Shown in pieces: positions 15,257 through 23,038 of a DNA stretch of 23,038 nucleotides; the stretch's first letter is position 1; every line of letters begins with the position of its first letter. Source of the DNA: CAYWHE01 sp964458125 (GTDB taxonomy: Bacteria; Bacteroidota; Bacteroidia; AKYH767-A; OLB10); the NCBI GenBank assembly GCA_964458125.1, contig CAYWHE010000041.1:1-23038 (forward strand). Direction: 5' to 3'. Position numbers and translations under genes: made by a program. Under the pieces are notes generated by a model that ran no database searches, was not told the DNA's origin, and saw only the letters and a list, made by a program, of their open reading frames with translations.

Positions 15257-16459
15257 ATGGAAGCCACAACCGACATATTGCAGGAAGCCCATTGGGATAC
15301 CCAACTCAGGGAGCTGAAGTGCTGTGTCCTGATCCCGACTTATAATAACGCCGGGACGCTTGCCGGGGTGATTTCCGCCGTATCAGCTTACACGCCTGAC
15401 ATCCTGGTGGTGAATGACGGATCGACCGATCAGACGGCGACCATCCTGAAGCGTTATCCCGGTGTTAGGGTATACCATCAATACCCCAACCAGGGCAAAG
15501 GTATGGCCCTGAGGAACGGCTTCAAATTTGCTTCCGGACTTGGCTTTGAATACGCCCTCACCATTGATTCAGACGGTCAACATTTTGCCGAAGACATTCC
15601 CTGGTTCGTGGAAAAAATAAAAGCCGAACCCGGCTCCCTCATTATCGGTGCACGAAATATGAACCAGGCCGGCGTGCCAGGAAAAAGCAGCCTGGGCAAC
15701 CGCATCTCCACTTTCTGGTTCCGCTTTGAAACCGGCATCACTCTTCCCGATACCCAGTCGGGTTACAGGCTTTATCCACTGGCGCCTTTGCGTGACATGC
15801 ATTTTTTCACCACCAAATTTGAGTTTGAAATCGAAGTAATCGTCAGGGCTGCATGGAAGGATGTGCCGGTCACCTCGGTACCGGTGAAAATTTTTTATGC
15901 ACCAGCCGGAACGCGCGTTTCACACTTCCGGCCCTTTCAGGATTTTACCCGGGTGAGCATCCTCAACACCCTGCTGGTGGTAGTTGCCGTTTTTTATTAT
16001 AAACCAAGAAATTTTTTTCGCAGGCTAAAAAAAAAAAAACTGAGGGAGCAGTTGCACCAGGAATTGTTTAACCGGCAGGAATCGAACTACCGGAAAACAT
16101 TTTCTGTTGCCTTCGGGATATTTATGGGTATTGTACCGGTCTGGGGTTTTCAGATGCTGCTGGCCCTGACCCTCTCCTACCTGCTGCGGCTGAACAAGGT
16201 GCTGGTGATCCTGGCAGCGAACATCAGCATTCCCCCGCTTATCCCAGTCATCATCTACCTGAGCTATGTGGCCGGCGGCATCGTACTCGGAAAACCTTTC
16301 AATGATTTATCCTTCAGCACTGACCTGGACGTCGGTGGGGTCAGTCACAAATTTTTCCAGTACGTGGTGGGAAGTCTTGTTTTTGCTCTTGCTGCAGGTT
16401 TGTTTTTTGGCGCCCTCACCTGGCTTTATTTAAAACTATTCCGGAAACAATCCCTGTAA
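15257..16459 (+). CDS. Family-2 glycosyltransferase fused to a DUF2062 membrane domain
   Basis: 400 residues. The N-terminal ~240 form a GT-A fold of family 2: CVLIPTYNNAGTL (23-35), VVNDGSTDQT (51-60) and the metal/nucleotide-sugar binding DSD at 104-106 (TIDSDGQH). It most resembles dolichol/undecaprenyl-phosphate-type transferases. The C-terminal ~130 residues (from about 270) are DUF2062, with hydrophobic helices and the signature GIFMGIVPVWGFQMLLAL. The two parts are joined by a basic linker RRLKKKK encoded by a run of 13 A (16027-16039). The likely role is transfer of a sugar onto a lipid or polyene at the inner membrane; donor and acceptor are unknown. First gene of a three-gene operon; the next gene starts 9 bp after its stop. 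The ATG at 15257 follows a -7 box closely. Confidence 0.87.
   Translation: MEATTDILQEAHWDTQLRELKCCVLIPTYNNAGTLAGVISAVSAYTPDILVVNDGSTDQTATILKRYPGVRVYHQYPNQGKGMALRNGFKFASGLGFEYALTIDSDGQHFAEDIPWFVEKIKAEPGSLIIGARNMNQAGVPGKSSLGNRISTFWFRFETGITLPDTQSGYRLYPLAPLRDMHFFTTKFEFEIEVIVRAAWKDVPVTSVPVKIFYAPAGTRVSHFRPFQDFTRVSILNTLLVVVAVFYYKPRNFFRRLKKKKLREQLHQELFNRQESNYRKTFSVAFGIFMGIVPVWGFQMLLALTLSYLLRLNKVLVILAANISIPPLIPVIIYLSYVAGGIVLGKPFNDLSFSTDLDVGGVSHKFFQYVVGSLVFALAAGLFFGALTWLYLKLFRKQSL
16027..16039 (+). repeat. A13 homopolymer at the GT2-DUF2062 domain boundary
   Basis: Thirteen consecutive A encode the end of L257 and K258-K261 in the linker between the two domains. Loss of one A puts TGA immediately after AAC. 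Gain of one A reaches TAA about 14 codons downstream. Either way the DUF2062 part is lost and a soluble-type GT2 of about 260-275 residues remains. Confidence 0.85.
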
Positions 16460-16468
16460 ACAGGCAAT

Positions 16469-19400
16469 ATGGCAGGCTTCTTTCTCTTCCTCTACGATCT
16501 CTTCAGGAAACACCGCATGGCATTCTTTACGGCGGTAACCGGCCTTGCCGTCCTGGCGGGATATACCGGTTCACAAATCGGGCTGGAGGAAGATATTTCG
16601 AAAGCCATGCCGGCGGATGAAAAGACGGAAAGGCTGAATGATGTTTTCCGGCAAAGCCGGTTCACCGATAAACTGGTGGTCACCCTCTCCCTTTCCGATA
16701 CTGCGAAAGAAGATCCGGATCTACTGGCGTTGTTTGCCGATTCCCTGGTTTCCCGGCTTTCGGAACGCTTCAAGCCCGAATATATCCGGGAAATCACGGG
16801 CATCACTTCCGATGAAATGATGCGCGAGGTTTATGATTCACTATACGAAAACATCCCGCTTTACCTGGATGAGACGGACTATGACCGCCTGGAGCAACAG
16901 CTCACTGATTCAGTCATCGGCAGGACCCTGGGGAAAAACTACAGGGCTCTGCTTTCCCCGGCCAGCCTGGCGCTGAAGGCCGGAATTCTCCGCGACCCGC
17001 TGGGCCTGACACCCCTGGTGCTGAAAAAACTGTTTTCCTTTCAGTTTGATGAAAATTTTGAAATGAATAACGGTTATATATATACGAAAGATAAAAAACA
17101 CCTGCTCTTTTTTATCACCCCGGCGGCTTCATCACGGGAGACTGCCCGCAACTCCAAACTGATCGGGGCGCTCGATGAATCCATCACCTCCCTGCAAAAC
17201 GATTTTCACCACGAGGTGAAAGCCGATTATTTCGGGGCTGCTGCCGTTGCCGTTTCCAATGCCCTGCAAATCAAAAAAGACATCCGTTTCACCGTAGCCC
17301 TGTCGGTTGCCCTGCTGATGCTCTACCTCGGTTTTTATTTCAGGCGCATCAGCGTCCTGTTCATCATATTCCTGCCCCTGCTTTTCGGGGGACTCGTTTC
17401 ACTCGCTGCACTGGCCCTGATGAAAACAACCGTGTCGGTGATCGCACTGGGAATCGGGGCCATCCTGCTGGGCATCACCATCGACTATTCCCTGCATGTG
17501 CTGAGTCATTTCAGGGATTCAGGTTCCGCCAGGCAGGTGATTCGCGAGCTGGCCATGCCCCTGATTATTTCCTGCCTGATTACGGCCCTGGATTTTCTCT
17601 GCCTTCTCTTTGTGAAATCGGAAGCCCTGCAGGACCTCGGACTGTTTGCCGCCATCAGCGTCTTCAATGCCGCCCTGGTAGCCCTGACGGTTTTGCCCCA
17701 GCTGATGAAAGCCGGCAAGCGTACGGAAAAAGTTGTCACTGCTGTTCCATCCACCGGTTTGGCAAGCCGTTTCTTCGCATACCGGTTTGACAAAAACCGG
17801 ATACTCATTGCCGTAATCGTCATCTTCTCGGTTTATAGCGCTTTTATCCTCGACCAGGTGGAGTTTGAAGCCGACATGATGAAAATGAATTTCATGGACC
17901 AACACCTCCAGGAATCAGAGAATGCACTGAACAGATTCAGCCATGTTTCACGGAAATCCGTTTTCCTGATCGCCACCGGTAAAACACTCAATGATGCCCT
18001 TCATACCAGCGAACAATTGCTTCATCCGCTCGACAGCCTGAAAAACAACCTGGTGGTGAAGCAGTATTCCTCCGCCACCAGTCTGCTGCTGTCGGATTCC
18101 ATGCAGGAGGTGAAGATTGGCCGGTGGAACAACTTCTGGTCGGAGGAAAGAAAGGCGTTGCTGAAACAAAGCCTGGTTCAAAACGGCTTACGATATAAAT
18201 TTAAAGCTTCCGCTTTTGAGCCCTTCTTTCAATTGCTGGATAAGAAGTTCATGCCACTGGATAATGAAGTTCACGGTAAAATCAAAGATAATTTCCTGCA
18301 TGATTATATCGATCAGCAGCCCGGCCAGACCACGGTGGTCACGCTGGTCAAGGTGGATGACGAACAGAAGCCGGTGGTTTATAAATCATTCGAAAACAGG
18401 GACAACCTCCTCATCCTCGACAAGCAATACCTGACCAACCGGTTTGTGAATGTGCTGAAAGATGATTTTGCATTACTGGCCAACCTGTCCTTTTTTCTCG
18501 TCCTCCTCATCCTCATCCTCTCCTACGGGCGCTGGGAACTGGGGCTGATCTCCTTTCTTCCCATGATCATAGCCTGGATCTGGATCCTCGGCATCATGGT
18601 GCTGACGGGCATCAAATTCAACATTATCAACATCATCATCTCCACCTTCATCTGCGGACTGGGTATTGATTACAGCATATTCATCATGAGCGGGCTCCTG
18701 CATGAATACAAATACGGGCATGCTGTATTATCCTCCTATAAAAAATCCATCTTCCTGTCAGCCACCACTACCATCCTCGGTGTAGGCGCCATGATTTTCG
18801 CCCGGCATCCTGCCTTACATTCCATTGCCATTCTGTCGGTTATCGGTATGTTGTGCGTGGTACTGATGGCCTACACCATAGAACCCCTCCTCTTCGGACC
18901 ACTCGTGTTAAACCGGAAAGCGAAAGGAAAACTGCCCTGGACCTTCCTGACGCTATTCCTTTCCTTCTTTGCTTTCGCCTATTTTTTTGTAGGCTGTATT
19001 TTATTAACCGTGCTGGGCTTGATTTTTCCCTTTTTACCCATGCCGATGAAAAATAAAAAATATATTTTTCATTTTATCCTTGGAACCTTTACGGGCTCGC
19101 TGATTTATGTGATGATCAACGTCCGAAAGAAAATCATCAACCCGAACCGGGAGCAGTTCAAAAAACCGGCTGTTGTCATTGCCAATCACCAGAGTTTTCT
19201 CGACATTCTGCTACTCACCATGATCAACCCGAAGATGATCCTGCTCACCAACGACTGGGTATACAATTCCCCGTTCTTTGGGCGTGTGGTAAAATTTGCG
19301 GATTTCTATCCCGTATCCAAAGGATTTGAAAACAGCATTGATTCCCTGAGGGAAAAAGTCAGCAATGGCTACTCCATTGTGATCTGGCCCGAAGGCACCA

Positions 19401-20359
19401 GAAGTAAAACACACCGGATGGGACGTTTTCACAAGGGAGCCTTTTTCATTGCCGAACAACTGCAGCTCGACATCCTGCCCATCCTCCTGCACGGCACCGG
19501 TGACACCATGTCGAAAGGCGATGACATCATGCTGAAAAACGGCAGGCTGACCCTGAAATACCTGGACCGCATCACGCCATCCGATACACGGTTTGGAAAC
19601 GGTTATGCCGAGCGAACCAAACAGGTGGCCCGGTATTTTAAACAGGAATATGCCAGGCTTCGCCTGGAGCGTGAGACTCCTTCCTATTACCGGGACCGGC
19701 TGGTGAAAAATTACATTTATAAAGGACCCATACTGGAATGGTACCTGCGCATCAAACTCAGGCTGGAAGATCATTATGCCCTCTTTCATGAACTGGCACC
19801 CCGGACCGGCAAGATTACCGATATCGGATGCGGGTACGGTTTTATGACCTATATGCTGGGGTTCCTCTCGGAAGAACGGAAACTAACCGGAATTGATTAC
19901 GATGAAGATAAAATTGCGGTGGCCAATAACTGCGTGGCCAAATCGGAACAGTTTACCTTTGTTTCGGGTGATGTAACCAACATGCCCATCGAACCGGCCG
20001 ATTGTTTTATCATCAGTGATGTGTTGCATTATTTCCCCAAAGACAAACAGCAGGCGCTGGTTCAGAAATGCCTGGAACAGTTGAATCCCGGCGGCACCCT
20101 CATCATCCGGGACGGGAATGCCTCCCTGAAAAAAAGACACCGGGGCACCCGGCTTTCGGAATTCTTTTCCACGAACATCGGTTTCAACAAAACAGGATAC
20201 AGGCAACTTTTCTTCCTGGCAAAAGAAGACCTGGAATCCTACTGCAGGGGATTTGATGTCAGCAGACGGGTGATTGACAATACCAGGTTCACCTCCAATA
20301 TCATTTTTGTTGCGGTGAAAAAAAACGGACAAACAGGAAAGCACCATGGAAATCTTTGA
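16469..20359 (+). CDS. Fused MMPL/RND exporter - PlsC acyltransferase - SAM methyltransferase
   Basis: 1296 residues in one uninterrupted frame. Part 1 (about 1-830) is an RND/MMPL exporter: about 12 membrane helices, two large periplasmic loops (about 35-270 and 466-665), and the two repeated core motifs GAILLGITIDYSLHVLSH and STFICGLGIDYSIFIMSG. Part 2 (about 850-1060) is a 1-acylglycerol-3-phosphate acyltransferase-like domain with NHQSFLD (906-912; catalytic His and Asp) and EGTRS (975-979), preceded by two more hydrophobic segments. Part 3 (about 1085-1290) is a class I methyltransferase with the SAM-binding DIGCGYG (1118-1124), GIDYDED and DVLHYF. I recall that automatic annotation names such proteins as trifunctional; no substrate is established to my knowledge. 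Likely role: acylate, methylate and export a lipid. It overlaps the next gene by 14 bp, which implies translational coupling. Confidence 0.9.
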   Translation: MAGFFLFLYDLFRKHRMAFFTAVTGLAVLAGYTGSQIGLEEDISKAMPADEKTERLNDVFRQSRFTDKLVVTLSLSDTAKEDPDLLALFADSLVSRLSERFKPEYIREITGITSDEMMREVYDSLYENIPLYLDETDYDRLEQQLTDSVIGRTLGKNYRALLSPASLALKAGILRDPLGLTPLVLKKLFSFQFDENFEMNNGYIYTKDKKHLLFFITPAASSRETARNSKLIGALDESITSLQNDFHHEVKADYFGAAAVAVSNALQIKKDIRFTVALSVALLMLYLGFYFRRISVLFIIFLPLLFGGLVSLAALALMKTTVSVIALGIGAILLGITIDYSLHVLSHFRDSGSARQVIRELAMPLIISCLITALDFLCLLFVKSEALQDLGLFAAISVFNAALVALTVLPQLMKAGKRTEKVVTAVPSTGLASRFFAYRFDKNRILIAVIVIFSVYSAFILDQVEFEADMMKMNFMDQHLQESENALNRFSHVSRKSVFLIATGKTLNDALHTSEQLLHPLDSLKNNLVVKQYSSATSLLLSDSMQEVKIGRWNNFWSEERKALLKQSLVQNGLRYKFKASAFEPFFQLLDKKFMPLDNEVHGKIKDNFLHDYIDQQPGQTTVVTLVKVDDEQKPVVYKSFENRDNLLILDKQYLTNRFVNVLKDDFALLANLSFFLVLLILILSYGRWELGLISFLPMIIAWIWILGIMVLTGIKFNIINIIISTFICGLGIDYSIFIMSGLLHEYKYGHAVLSSYKKSIFLSATTTILGVGAMIFARHPALHSIAILSVIGMLCVVLMAYTIEPLLFGPLVLNRKAKGKLPWTFLTLFLSFFAFAYFFVGCILLTVLGLIFPFLPMPMKNKKYIFHFILGTFTGSLIYVMINVRKKIINPNREQFKKPAVVIANHQSFLDILLLTMINPKMILLTNDWVYNSPFFGRVVKFADFYPVSKGFENSIDSLREKVSNGYSIVIWPEGTRSKTHRMGRFHKGAFFIAEQLQLDILPILLHGTGDTMSKGDDIMLKNGRLTLKYLDRITPSDTRFGNGYAERTKQVARYFKQEYARLRLERETPSYYRDRLVKNYIYKGPILEWYLRIKLRLEDHYALFHELAPRTGKITDIGCGYGFMTYMLGFLSEERKLTGIDYDEDKIAVANNCVAKSEQFTFVSGDVTNMPIEPADCFIISDVLHYFPKDKQQALVQKCLEQLNPGGTLIIRDGNASLKKRHRGTRLSEFFSTNIGFNKTGYRQLFFLAKEDLESYCRGFDVSRRVIDNTRFTSNIIFVAVKKNGQTGKHHGNL

Positions 20360-21860
20360 TGTCGTCATCGCCGGCAGCGGACTGGGCGGTCTTCAATGTG
20401 CCTATATCCTCGCCAGGGAAGGTTACAACGTATGCCTGCTGGAAAAAAACAGGCAGTTTGGAGGCAACCTGCAGATTTACTCCAGGGACAAATGCATTTT
20501 TGATACCGGCATACATTACATCGGCGGACTGATGGAAGGGCAGAACCTGCACCAGTATTTCAAATACTTCGACATCATCGATAAGCTGAAATTGAAACGC
20601 CTCGACATGGAGGCTTTTGATAAAATTTCATTTGACGGTGACCCGGTGGAATACCATTACGCCCAGGGATACGATCTGTTCCGTGAAACGCTGTGCAGTT
20701 ATTTTCCCTCGGAACGAAAGGCGATCGAAACTTACTGCCTGCAAATGCAGGAAATTGTGGATCATTTTCCGCTCTACCGCATCCGTGAAGGCGATGAAAA
20801 TTCGTTCTTTTCCAGGGATTTGAATGTGGGGGTGAAACCGTTTATCGAATCCCTCACGGCTAACCAGAAACTCAGGAATGTGCTGGGCGGCAATAACCTG
20901 CTGTATGCCGGTGTAGCCGATAAAACTCCCTTATATGTACATGCCCTGGTGTTGAACTCCTATATCGAAAGTTCCTGGAAAATGGTGGACGGGGGCTCGC
21001 AGATCGCCCGACACCTGATTAATAACATCCGGGAAAAAGGAGGAACTGTATTGAATTACCAGGAGGTAACCCGTTTTGGTTTTGAAAACGACAGGCTGGC
21101 CTATGCCGAAACCAGCCATGGACAGCGCTTTTATGCAAAAAATTTCATTTCCAATATTCATCCGCAGCAAACACTGAAACTGGTGGAACAGGACAGAATG
21201 AAGAAAGTTTACCGCAACCGGATCAACAGCCTGGAAAACACCATTTCCATTTTCATCCTGAACCTCGTCTTTAAAAAAAATACGTTTCCGTATCTCAATT
21301 TCAATCATTACCACTACCGTAAGAATGACGTATGGGATCTTTTTGACGCGCCACCTGAGGACTGGCCGGAAAGCTATGCACTCTTTACACCTGCCGGCAG
21401 CAGGAGTGAGCACTATGCCGACTGCATGTCGGTGATGACCTATATGAAATACTCGTGGATGAAACCCTGGGAAAAATCCTTTCATACCATACCCGACCGG
21501 GATGAAACCAGGGGCGAAGCATACGAAGCCTTTAAAACCAGGATGTCGGAACAATTACTGGAACAGGTTGAAAAAAAATTCCCCGGTATCCGGAACAGCA
21601 TTCATTCCACCAACGCCTCCACTCCGCTCACGTTCCGCGATTACCTGGGCAACGGGGACGGATCCATTTACGGCATCCTGAAAGACTACCATGAACCGCT
21701 GCGCACCTTTATTTCTCCCCGTACCAAAATTCCCAACTTGTTTCTCACCGGGCAAAACCTGAATATGCACGGTGTATTGGGTGTCACCATTGGTGCCGTT
21801 AAAACCTGTGCTGAATTTTTAGGGATGAGTTACCTGGTGAAACGGATCAACGAGGCATAG
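20346..21860 (+). CDS. CrtI/phytoene desaturase-like FAD oxidoreductase
   Basis: 504-residue flavoprotein. The N-terminal Rossmann motif GSGLGG (10-15), the acidic end of the second strand (LLEKNRQFGGNL) and FDTGIHYIGG match the phytoene desaturase/retinol saturase-like family. The C-terminal FLTGQNLNMHGVLGVTIGA is the second FAD-binding segment. Family members desaturate, saturate or isomerise polyene and isoprenoid chains. Related genes occur in flexirubin and aryl-polyene clusters of Bacteroidota. The start ATG lies inside the end of the exporter gene, preceded by AGGAAAG, so the two are translated together. The real substrate is unknown. There is no carotenoid synthase (crtB) or other isoprenoid gene near it, which argues against a plain carotenoid role. 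Last gene of the operon; only weak hairpins follow. Confidence 0.88.
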   Translation: MEIFDVVIAGSGLGGLQCAYILAREGYNVCLLEKNRQFGGNLQIYSRDKCIFDTGIHYIGGLMEGQNLHQYFKYFDIIDKLKLKRLDMEAFDKISFDGDPVEYHYAQGYDLFRETLCSYFPSERKAIETYCLQMQEIVDHFPLYRIREGDENSFFSRDLNVGVKPFIESLTANQKLRNVLGGNNLLYAGVADKTPLYVHALVLNSYIESSWKMVDGGSQIARHLINNIREKGGTVLNYQEVTRFGFENDRLAYAETSHGQRFYAKNFISNIHPQQTLKLVEQDRMKKVYRNRINSLENTISIFILNLVFKKNTFPYLNFNHYHYRKNDVWDLFDAPPEDWPESYALFTPAGSRSEHYADCMSVMTYMKYSWMKPWEKSFHTIPDRDETRGEAYEAFKTRMSEQLLEQVEKKFPGIRNSIHSTNASTPLTFRDYLGNGDGSIYGILKDYHEPLRTFISPRTKIPNLFLTGQNLNMHGVLGVTIGAVKTCAEFLGMSYLVKRINEA

Positions 21861-22001
21861 TCATCATTTGGATTGCATTTCCAATGAATCGAAGAAAATT
21901 TCTGTTTTTGCAGAAGTTAACCTGCTAACACCATTTTAATCCACGTTATTTAAGTTCCTCTTTTTTAAACATCCGGATTTTATTTATTGGTAATTAATAT
22001 G

Positions 22002-22009
22002 TAGGTTTG
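22002..22009 (+). promoter_or_regulatory. Bacteroidota -7 box for the MacB-type permease
   Basis: TAGGTTTG followed by C, an exact TAnnTTTG match, ending 20 bp before the TTG start at 22030. Upstream is T/A-rich (TTTTATTTATTGG) but lacks a clean -33 TTTG at ideal spacing. Confidence 0.6.
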
Positions 22010-22029
22010 CCTGTTAAGCCATTGACGGT

Positions 22030-23038
22030 TTGAATCTCCTCGAAAACATCAAGATTGCCCTGCAAAGCATACGAAGCCAGTTGCTGCGCACCACCCTGAC
22101 GGCCCTGATCATATCCATCGGCATCATGGCCCTGGTTGGTATCCTGACAGCCATTGACGCCATCAAAGGTTCCATCAGCGACAATTTCTCCAGCATGGGC
22201 GCCAACAGTTTCACTATACGCAATTCGGGCATGGGCATACGGATCGGCAAGAAAGGCAAAAGGCCGAAACGCTACAAGGAAATCACCTGGTACGAAGCCA
22301 ACCGGTTTAAAGATGAATTCAAATTTGAAGGCCGGGTGTCGCTGGCCGCCATTGCCACCCCGGTGGGAACGCTGAAATACAAATCGGTGAAATCAAATCC
22401 CAACATCATGGTGACCGGTTCCGATGAAAATTACCTCATCACCTCCGGGTTGCAGTTGAAGGATGGCCGGAACTTCTCCCCCCTCGACCTGGAATTGGGC
22501 AACAACGTAGTCATCCTCGGCTATGCCATCTGCAATAAACTATTCGGGAAGGAGCCTTCACTGGACAAGGTGATCAGCGTTGGCGATTCCAAATACCGGG
22601 TCATCGGGGTGCTGAAGGAAAAGGGCTCCAGCATGGGTTTCGGGGGCGATAACATTGCCGTGATCCCCCTGCTTAACGCCAAGCAAAAAAGTTACCTCGG
22701 GCAAAACGATTCCTACGCCATCACCGTGCAGGTGGCCGATGTATCCCAACTGCAGACAGCCGCCGGAGAGGCCACCGGCCTGCTCCGCATCATCCGGAAG
22801 GACCTGCCGGGCGAAGCCGATTCCTTCGAGATCACGCAGAGCGACAGCCTTTCCAACCTGCTTATCGACCAGCTGAAATACGTCACCATTGCCGCCACCA
22901 TCATCGGCTTCATTACGCTCCTGGGTGCAGCCATCGGGCTGATGAACATCATGCTCGTATCGGTAACGGAGCGAACACGGGAAATCGGCATACGAAAAGC
23001 CATTGGCGCTAACGCGGCCACTATACGCAATCAGTTCC
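22030..23038 (+). CDS. MacB/FtsX-type ABC transporter permease (3' end outside window)
   Basis: 336 codons are visible before the right edge. The protein begins NLLENIKIALQSIRSQLLRT, the usual N-terminus of Bacteroidota MacB-like permeases, followed by a membrane helix (about 22-42). A periplasmic MacB core domain comes next, then a second helix (about 280-305) and the conserved FtsX segment (GLMNIMLVSVTERTREIGIR, then KAIGA). An in-frame TAA at 22015-22017 limits the start. The only sensible start is TTG at 22030, because no ATG occurs before the conserved N-terminus, and a -7 box lies 20 bp upstream. Relatives work with a MacB-type ATPase and a periplasmic adaptor to export peptides, lipoproteins or drugs. 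Those partners are not in the window, and the cargo is unknown. Confidence 0.9.
   Translation, partial: MNLLENIKIALQSIRSQLLRTTLTALIISIGIMALVGILTAIDAIKGSISDNFSSMGANSFTIRNSGMGIRIGKKGKRPKRYKEITWYEANRFKDEFKFEGRVSLAAIATPVGTLKYKSVKSNPNIMVTGSDENYLITSGLQLKDGRNFSPLDLELGNNVVILGYAICNKLFGKEPSLDKVISVGDSKYRVIGVLKEKGSSMGFGGDNIAVIPLLNAKQKSYLGQNDSYAITVQVADVSQLQTAAGEATGLLRIIRKDLPGEADSFEITQSDSLSNLLIDQLKYVTIAATIIGFITLLGAAIGLMNIMLVSVTERTREIGIRKAIGANAATIRNQF

Noticed and set aside
19211..21554. Long minus-strand frames opposite the fusion exporter and the FAD oxidoreductase
   Set aside because: They overlap genes with clear motifs, have no starts with ribosome sites and no recognisable domains.
20346..21860. Carotenoid biosynthesis locus based on the CrtI-like gene
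   Set aside because: No crtB, crtY or prenyl-synthase genes are nearby, and the coupled genes fit lipid/polyene finishing better.
21868..21884. TTGGA...TCCAA hairpin after the FAD oxidoreductase gene
   Set aside because: Short stem with a bulge and no adjacent T-run; too weak to call a terminator.

Overview
The window looks like a piece of a Bacteroidota chromosome, probably an environmental lineage; the genus cannot be read from the sequence. Four kinds of evidence agree. At least two proteins carry type IX secretion (T9SS) C-terminal sorting domains, and a third truncated frame ends in one. Several genes have a TAnnTTTG box (the Bacteroidota sigma-70 -7 element) shortly upstream. The gene order ileS - dksA-like - lspA is typical of the phylum. 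The lipid/pigment-type operon on the right has parts typical of Bacteroidota. Most starts lack a strong Shine-Dalgarno sequence. No tRNA, rRNA, CRISPR array, IS element, phage gene or integrase was seen.

Layout. 1-1401 (+): C-terminal part of a T9SS-sorted secreted protein, cut by the left edge. 1501-6160 (-): operon ileS - dksA-like - lspA. The IleS is of the IleRS2 type and has a swapped HIGH motif (GIHH). 6514-9696 (-): a large secreted sortilin/VPS10-type beta-propeller protein with many Asp-boxes. 9877-10425 (+): a frame without a credible start that ends in a T9SS-like tail, most likely a decayed gene. 10500-11807 (+): an orphan YejE/OppC-like ABC permease with an unusual internal insertion. 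11891-12532 (-): a glyoxalase II-like metallo-beta-lactamase-fold hydrolase. 12868-15063 (+): a glycine-rich T9SS surface protein, followed by a strong intrinsic terminator.

15257-21860 (+): a tight three-gene operon. It encodes a family-2 glycosyltransferase fused to DUF2062, a 1296-residue fusion of an MMPL/RND exporter with a PlsC acyltransferase and a SAM methyltransferase, and a CrtI-like FAD oxidoreductase. 22030-end (+): a MacB/FtsX-type ABC permease starting with TTG, cut by the right edge.

The operon at 15257-21860 is the best candidate for a poorly described system. It brings together glycosyl transfer, acyl transfer, methylation, redox modification of a hydrophobic chain and export, yet no ketosynthase, acyl carrier protein or ligase is next to it. 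I infer that it finishes and exports a modified lipid or polyene whose chain is made elsewhere. A run of 13 A residues lies exactly at the domain boundary of its first gene and could switch DUF2062 off by slippage.
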